A stretch of 64,000 nucleotides of DNA. It comes from JAGOVB01 sp964577365. GTDB taxonomy: Bacteria > Patescibacteriota > Minisyncoccia > Phycocordibacterales > PALSA-1337. The notes beneath the pieces are model-generated. The model searched no databases. It was not told the DNA's origin and saw only the letters and a program-made list of their open reading frames with translations. How positions within the stretch are numbered: the first letter of the stretch is position 1; every line of letters begins with the position of its first letter. Below, piece by piece: positions 59,570 through 64,000 of the stretch. The position numbers and the translations under genes were made by a program. The stretch covers positions 1 through 64,000 of the forward strand of contig CAZNYP010000002.1 of assembly GCA_964577365.1 (NCBI GenBank), written 5' to 3'.

Positions 59570-59926
59570 ATGTTGAGCTTATTTCCATCACTTTTGGTCT
59601 ACGGAGTACTCGCACCATTTCTCCTACGCATCATCCTCGGTATCACCGTTGTGTACTTTGGTATGAACTATATAAAACAAAAACAGCACACTCCGGTCAT
59701 CCTCGGTATGATCGAGATCGTCCTCGGTCTCCTCCTCATCGGCGGTATATATACACAGGGTGCAGCACTCCTCGTTGCGCTCATTTTGGGTCTCAAGCTA
59801 GGAAAAAAGATTGCGACCCGAGCATTTCTCACCCACGGAGTGAACTACTATCTGATCCTCTTTGTGATCGCCCTATCACTAGCGCTCAGTGGTCCTGGAG
59901 CATTTGCTTTTGACCGACCGTTCTAA
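59570..59926 (+). CDS. DoxX-like four-TM membrane protein
   Basis: A 118-residue hydrophobic protein with four TM helices (LLRIILGITVVYFGMNYIK; GMIEIVLGLLLIGGIYTQGAAL in parts; HGVNYYLILFVIALSLALSGPGAFAFD). The closing GPGAFAFDR is typical of DoxX/SURF4-related proteins. Function unknown. Start ATG 59570 is set by the -10 at 59558. Confidence 0.75.
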   Translation: MLSLFPSLLVYGVLAPFLLRIILGITVVYFGMNYIKQKQHTPVILGMIEIVLGLLLIGGIYTQGAALLVALILGLKLGKKIATRAFLTHGVNYYLILFVIALSLALSGPGAFAFDRPF

Positions 59927-59987
59927 AGTGTGTTAGTATATTGCGCATTGCACTCACATAGCTGTTTTGGTAGTTAAATAAGTATAT

Positions 59988-60060
59988 GCACCCATAGCTC
60001 AGTTGGTAGAGCATCTCCCTTTTAAGGAGTGGGTCGTTGGTTCGATTCCAACTGGGTGCA
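59988..60060 (+). tRNA. tRNA-Lys (TTT)
   Basis: Acceptor GCACCCA/TGGGTGC, anticodon loop CTTTTAA in TCTCC/GGAGT, T arm GTTGG/CCAAC, discriminator A. CCA not encoded. Confidence 0.95.
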
Positions 60061-60141
60061 CAATTAAAGCAGCTGGGGATGAGTTCAATTATGTGAAGAA
60101 TATTCTTAGGGCCTTATTGACATGTTATAATTTGAATATAC

Positions 60142-60486
60142 ATGGAAAAAGAACTTGCGAAAAAAGAGTTGAATGGAATTTTACCTAACATTATATTTTA
60201 TGGACTGGGCGCTCTAATCATTGCTTTTGTTAAAAATAATCTTGGGTGGGAAAACGTTGCGTATACTCTCGGTGCCATCTACGTAATTTTGGTACTGATC
60301 AGTTTATTAAGAACTGCCATATTAATTGGAACTACAAGTATTTTATTTTTCTCAAAATCTATCGCTTTACCTGATAAGAGGTGGGATATTCTAGTAGTCA
60401 TAATTTCAATCACAGAAGATTTATTTTTAATTATCTATTCGATCTACATTCTGAATGCGTTCAAAATGATTTCTCTTTGGCCCTAA
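60142..60486 (+). CDS. Hypothetical three-to-four-TM membrane protein
   Basis: A 114-residue protein with hydrophobic stretches at about 16-30, 38-60 and 85-108 and a cytoplasmic basic start (MEKELAKKELNG). No family recognised. The gene and its flanks are clearly more AT-rich than neighbours (many ATT, TTA, AAT codons), which suggests a different origin. TATAAT (60126-60131) is ten bases before the ATG. The 106 bases downstream show no further feature. Confidence 0.6.
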   Translation: MEKELAKKELNGILPNIIFYGLGALIIAFVKNNLGWENVAYTLGAIYVILVLISLLRTAILIGTTSILFFSKSIALPDKRWDILVVIISITEDLFLIIYSIYILNAFKMISLWP

Positions 60487-60592
60487 TTAAACAATCTGAC
60501 ACCTTAAACAAGAGCATGATTCTGAGTCTGACAAATTTCTAATTAAGCCTTGTGAGATCTGATCGAAAAAATCTAACTCTCCTATCCTCCAA

Positions 60593-61147
60593 TTAAACCG
60601 TAAGTATCCACTTTTCGAGTAGCAAACTCATATCCCCTCCTCTTCGCGCCTCATGATAGACATCGACGAGCGAACCGAGATACGGTGACCCGGTAGTTTT
60701 CAATTTCCAAAAAAGGATGCCGTGTATCTGTTCGTCAGCGATGCCACGATTTTTTGCATCGATGTATGAGAGCCAGAGTTTTTTCTTGTCCCCTACCGCA
60801 TTTGCGATACCAAAGATATTGTAGTCGTCCTTTTTTTCTACCTTGTTAAATTCCTGAATCTTGTCTGCTTTTATTTTTTTATCAATCTTCTCTTCTTTAA
60901 ATATAAAAATGTTTGGTGAGTCTTTTATCCGTTCTATATCATCAGCAAATTCGGCGAGGATATTGTCCCCGATGACGATGAACTTTTGAGCAAAGAGACC
61001 CTGGCTTTCTATGTACTCATTTAAACCCTCTTGTGAAGAAACGTGGAAAACACTCGCATCAGGTTTTTTGGCAAGGAGTGAAGCTACCAACTCCTGCGAC
61101 TTGGTCTGGATCTTTTCTCGGTCATTTCCATGGTATATATAAATCAT
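60593..61147 (-). CDS. holA: DNA polymerase III delta subunit-like protein, short
   Basis: A 184-residue protein beginning MIYIYHGNDREKIQTKSQEL, matching the N-terminal module of HolA, the clamp-loader subunit that opens the beta ring. With the usual length near 340, much of the AAA+ and collar regions is missing or reduced. It overlaps polA by four bases (ATGA). Confidence 0.75.
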   Translation of the reverse strand: MIYIYHGNDREKIQTKSQELVASLLAKKPDASVFHVSSQEGLNEYIESQGLFAQKFIVIGDNILAEFADDIERIKDSPNIFIFKEEKIDKKIKADKIQEFNKVEKKDDYNIFGIANAVGDKKKLWLSYIDAKNRGIADEQIHGILFWKLKTTGSPYLGSLVDVYHEARRGGDMSLLLEKWILTV

Positions 61148-63426
61148 TCCATTTCTGCCCAGTTATCTCCTACCTTTGCCTCGGTACTCAGTTCAAAATC
61201 CACGATACTCTCCATTATTTTTTGAATAGTTGGGACGACCGAGAGTTTTTCTTCTTCGATTTCAAAGACGAGTTCATCATGCACCTGCAGGAGCATCCGC
61301 ACATCGAGTTCTTCGTGGATCTTTATCATTGCGAGCTTTACCACATCAGCCTCTGTCCCCTGTATCGGCGCATTGATCGCCATGCGTTCGGCCGCAGCAC
61401 GGATAAATGGGAGTTTTGAGCGGATACCTTCAAAATATCTGCGTCGTCCAAAAAGTGTCTCAGTATATCCCCGTTCTGCAGTCTCTGCCTTTGTGCGCTC
61501 GAGGTATGCAGCGAGGCCACTGAATTTTTCAAAATAGTCATTGTAAAACTTTTGAGCGGTTGCTCGATCAGTGCCCAGATTTTTCTGGAGCGCGGTCACT
61601 CCCATGCCGTACATCACGCCAAAGTTGATCACCTTTGCCTGGCGACGCATGTCTTTTGTGACCTCGGTGAGTGGCACTTCAAATACTTGTGCGGCGACCG
61701 CAGTGTGCACGTCCTCTTTGTTTTTGAAAATTGAAATGAGTTTTTCATCTTCTGATAGCTGTGCCGCGATGCGGAGCTCGATCTGTGAATAGTCGATCGA
61801 TACGAGTTTATACCCTTTTTCAGCGATAAATGCCCGGCGGATCGCACGCCCGAGGTCGGTTTTGTTTGGAATATTTTGAACTCCTGGATTTTCCGAAGCC
61901 ATACGTCCCGTCGCACTCCCTGCCTGGAGGAGGGTCGAGTGGAGTCGATCGTGTTTGTCGACAAGGGTCGGGATCACATCGATGTAGGTACCGAGGAGCT
62001 TTGCATACTCACGGTATTTGAGAATCTCCGCGATGATTGGGTGCAAGTCGGCCATCTTTTCGAGCTCAGACTCTTTTGTTGAAAATGCACCGGTGCCAGT
62101 CTTCTTTTGATTTTTTGCTTTTAGGCCCATTTTCACAAAGAGGATTTCACCCAATTGCTTTGGTGATGCGATGTTAAACTCTTCCCCGGCATAGTCGTGG
62201 ATCTTTTTTTCTATTTTATTGAGCTCGGTGTGATACTCCCTTGAGAGTTCTTTGAGATACTTTGTATCGATCTTGATACCGAGGGTGTGCATCTCGTCGA
62301 CGATCGGGATGAGTGGTTTTTCTATCTTTTCGTATACAAATTCGCTTTTTCGGATTTTTAGTTCTTCAAAAATAATCTTTTTTGCTTCGGCAAAGTCACG
62401 CACTCGTGCAAAGTTGTATACATCCTCGAGAGTCGGTGTGGTTTTGTTAGAGTCGACGACCCACAGCGCGAGAGCTGTTTCGCGCAAATCGGTCTCGTCC
62501 ACAGTCTCTGTCTTTACCTCTTTTTGCTCAGCACCGAGTGCATCACGTACCTTTACTCCCATCGTACGAAAATCGAGATCAGCAAAGAGTGCTTCGAGTC
62601 GTTCTATCTCTGCCATTTCTTTCCACGGTTTTGGGAGGACAAAATCTATTTTTGCGTCACGGCGGATAGTGGCGAGGGTTTTGCTAAAGAGTGCCTCTTC
62701 CTCCCCTTCTTTGAGAAGATTCACGATGCGGTCTGACTGCTTTAGTTTCTCTGGTGATTTTTTGAGGACTTTGTAAATATTCTCGATCGTTCCAAACTCT
62801 CCGATGAGCGCACCAGCTGTTTTTTCTCCGATTCCTTTTATACCGATGATATTGTCAGATGGATCCCCGCGCAGTCCTTTGTAGTCGGGGAGCAGTTTTG
62901 GCTCAAAACCAAAACGATCAATGACGGCTTGTTCGTCATACAGGATGGTGTCTTTGATTCCTTTTTTGAGTGTGTATACCTGGATGCGTTTCCCCTCGAC
63001 GAGCTGGAGTGTGTCCATGTCGCCTGATGCGACGATGATATCGATATCTTTGACTAGTTCACAGATGGTGCCGAGCATGTCGTCCGCCTCGAACCCTGGT
63101 TTGTCATACATAGGTATGCCAAATGCAGTAAAGACATCGCGTGAGCGTTTGAGCTGTGAGACGAGTGCTTCGTCGGTCTTTTTGCGACCTGCTTTGTAGT
63201 CTTTGTATACCTCATGGCGATGTGTCGGCTGTGGGAGGTCGTAGCATGCGACGATGTAGTCAGGCTTTAGCTCATCGATGATTTTGAGGAGCATGGTACA
63301 GAGGCCGTATATGGCACCAGTCGGTTCTCCCTTTCCCGAGACAAAGTCTGGGAGCGCATGATATGCCCGATGGATGATGGCGTGGACATCGAGGAGGACG
63401 AGGCGAGGGTGGGGCTTTTTAGACAT
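61144..63426 (-). CDS. polA: DNA polymerase I without proofreading domain
   Basis: A 760-residue enzyme. The 5' nuclease occupies about residues 1-290 (YKAGRKKTDE, ASGDMDTLQLV, LRGDPSDNIIGIKGIG). A degenerate linker of about 80 residues replaces the 3'-5' exonuclease; its DxE motif is not visible. Palm motifs are intact: LVSIDYSQIELR (A), RRQAKVINFGVMYG (B), LLQVHDELVFE (C). TATAAT (63438-63433) is six bases before the ATG. Confidence 0.96.
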   Translation of the reverse strand: MSKKPHPRLVLLDVHAIIHRAYHALPDFVSGKGEPTGAIYGLCTMLLKIIDELKPDYIVACYDLPQPTHRHEVYKDYKAGRKKTDEALVSQLKRSRDVFTAFGIPMYDKPGFEADDMLGTICELVKDIDIIVASGDMDTLQLVEGKRIQVYTLKKGIKDTILYDEQAVIDRFGFEPKLLPDYKGLRGDPSDNIIGIKGIGEKTAGALIGEFGTIENIYKVLKKSPEKLKQSDRIVNLLKEGEEEALFSKTLATIRRDAKIDFVLPKPWKEMAEIERLEALFADLDFRTMGVKVRDALGAEQKEVKTETVDETDLRETALALWVVDSNKTTPTLEDVYNFARVRDFAEAKKIIFEELKIRKSEFVYEKIEKPLIPIVDEMHTLGIKIDTKYLKELSREYHTELNKIEKKIHDYAGEEFNIASPKQLGEILFVKMGLKAKNQKKTGTGAFSTKESELEKMADLHPIIAEILKYREYAKLLGTYIDVIPTLVDKHDRLHSTLLQAGSATGRMASENPGVQNIPNKTDLGRAIRRAFIAEKGYKLVSIDYSQIELRIAAQLSEDEKLISIFKNKEDVHTAVAAQVFEVPLTEVTKDMRRQAKVINFGVMYGMGVTALQKNLGTDRATAQKFYNDYFEKFSGLAAYLERTKAETAERGYTETLFGRRRYFEGIRSKLPFIRAAAERMAINAPIQGTEADVVKLAMIKIHEELDVRMLLQVHDELVFEIEEEKLSVVPTIQKIMESIVDFELSTEAKVGDNWAEME

Positions 63427-63455
63427 GTCCTGATTATACCCTTTTAAAAAGTTGA

Positions 63456-63484
63456 GGCCACCCCGTTCGCCTTGGGGTGGCCTG
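63456..63484 (-). terminator. Terminator after the tsaE region
   Basis: GGCCACCCC/GGGGTGGCC stem (63457-63482) followed by ACTTTTT on the minus strand, ahead of the polA promoter. Confidence 0.85.
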
Positions 63485-63487
63485 CAC

Positions 63488-63508
63488 TCACCACTTATCG
63501 TACTTCAT
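63488..63508 (-). CDS. Six-codon frame MKYDKW behind a near-perfect SD
   Basis: ATG AAG TAC GAT AAG TGG TGA is preceded by GGAAGGAGG five bases upstream, the strongest SD-like sequence I found in the window, and is followed at once by a terminator. Either a real micropeptide, a regulatory uORF-type element or a remnant. Too short for family assignment. Confidence 0.35.
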   Translation of the reverse strand: MKYDKW

Positions 63509-63510
63509 GT

Positions 63511-63603
63511 TTACCTCCTTCCCTTGTTGACGATTTTGTTTCGCCTCCACAGATCTGCCGGCATCCGGAACCTCCAGATCCAGCTATTGAACGGTTTGCT
63601 CAT
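63511..63603 (-). CDS. Possible 30-residue basic, Trp-rich peptide
   Basis: Open frame MSKPFNSWIWRFRMP to KGRR, starting three bases after the tsaE stop and ending inside the SD of the six-codon frame. High Arg/Lys/Trp content. No SD of its own; coupling to tsaE translation is possible. Coding status is doubtful. Confidence 0.35.
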   Translation of the reverse strand: MSKPFNSWIWRFRMPADLWRRNKIVNKGRR

Positions 63604-63606
63604 GAG

Positions 63607-64000
63607 CTAGCCTAGAGTATACTCCCGCTCTGTTTCATTTACAAATCTGCACTCTACTCGAGTATGCTCTGGCATCACCTCTTTTATATGCTCCGGCCAC
63701 TCAACTACGATGAGTATGTTCGGATCTTTTGCCCATTCGAGAAAGCCCAGCTGTGCGATCTCTCCCCCATTGTGCAGTCGATATGCATCGATGTGGATGA
63801 GCTTGTGCCATTTTTGATCAGTCAAAGTATAAAATTTGGCAATGACAAAAGTAGGGCTCGTGATCTCTTCGGTAATGCCTAGATTTTTCGCAATCGCTTT
63901 AGTGAGCGCCGTTTTCCCCGAGCCGAGGTCACCGTAGAGACCGATGACGTGGGATGTTTTTGTTAAAAGGTCTTTGGCAAAAGTATTTGTGTCAGATAGT
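63607..64000 (-). CDS. tsaE: tRNA threonylcarbamoyladenosine biosynthesis ATPase TsaE (partial)
   Basis: Reading on the minus strand from the window edge, the frame shows VIGLYGDLGSGKTALTKAIA (Walker A), EEITSPTFVI, HIDAYRLHNGGE and VVEWPEHIKEVMPE, all typical of TsaE, which helps make t6A37 in ANN-reading tRNAs. At least 130 residues are present; the start codon lies beyond position 64000. Confidence 0.93.
   Translation of the reverse strand, partial: LSDTNTFAKDLLTKTSHVIGLYGDLGSGKTALTKAIAKNLGITEEITSPTFVIAKFYTLTDQKWHKLIHIDAYRLHNGGEIAQLGFLEWAKDPNILIVVEWPEHIKEVMPEHTRVECRFVNETEREYTLG

Noticed and set aside
1..64000. UGA recoded as Gly, as in some CPR (Gracilibacteria, Absconditabacteria)
   Set aside because: TGA ends normal frames (for example at 40909 and 40812) and Gly positions in conserved motifs use GGN codons.

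Overview
The window looks like part of a small, gene-dense genome from the Patescibacteria (candidate phyla radiation), most likely a Parcubacteria lineage. This is inferred from gene content and style, not from a tree. Supporting signs are short or pared-down versions of core proteins (RecO, HolA, MetG, PolA without proofreading, a Mur ligase without its first domain), a surface protein with a peptidoglycan-binding domain, an isolated pilMNO cluster, many orphan proteins, and rplK with no rplA beside it. TGA is used as an ordinary stop, so the code is standard. There is no CRISPR array, insertion sequence or prophage. Ten N at 55629-55638 mark an assembly join.

Layout. 1-8.5 kb (minus strand): 5' part of a 23S rRNA with its own promoter, an MscS-related membrane protein, a wHTH protein, rplJ-rplL with an L10 leader, a secreted beta-helix/LCAT-like lipase, a probable S-layer protein with a long structured leader, and a regulator under apparent self-control. 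8.6-12.7 kb (plus): ftsK, a small anchored protein, recA, efp. 12.7-32.9 kb (mostly minus): rpsF-ssb-rpsR, tatD, metallopeptidases, metG, glyS, recO, ileS (with a phosphatase domain inserted), argS, glyA, and a CYTH-dcd-thyA operon facing a dihydrofolate reductase gene. 33-44 kb: secE-nusG-rplK, rRNA modification enzymes, a membrane fusion protein, a processive glycosyltransferase, and a thiol-oxidation set (thioredoxin-like, VKOR, DsbA). 44-55 kb: phosphatases, dgkA, seven tRNAs scattered from here to 60 kb, rplS, rluD, pilMNO, ruvX, a Cys-rich exported protein, gmk, a VIT-family transporter and an HxlR/FMN-reductase pair. 55.6-64 kb: rpsT, ruvA, a MurE-like ligase, mutM, trmH, holA, polA and tsaE.

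The most striking pattern concerns gene starts. About thirty genes that begin a transcription unit have a -10 hexamer (TATAAT or a close variant) ending exactly 6 or 7 bases before the ATG. This places the predicted transcription start on the start codon itself, so leaderless mRNA seems to be the default here. The exceptions are ribosomal protein operons, the S-layer gene and a set of GC-richer orphan genes, which have leaders, structured 5' UTRs or SD-like sequences.

Several genes form pathways: glyA, dcd, thyA and DHFR make dTMP; DsbA and VKOR can oxidise exported proteins such as the Cys-rich 52-53 kb product; ruvA, ruvX, recA, recO, ssb, polA and mutM cover repair; and aminoacylation genes are unusually dense (metG plus a separate tRNA-binding domain, glyS, ileS, argS).
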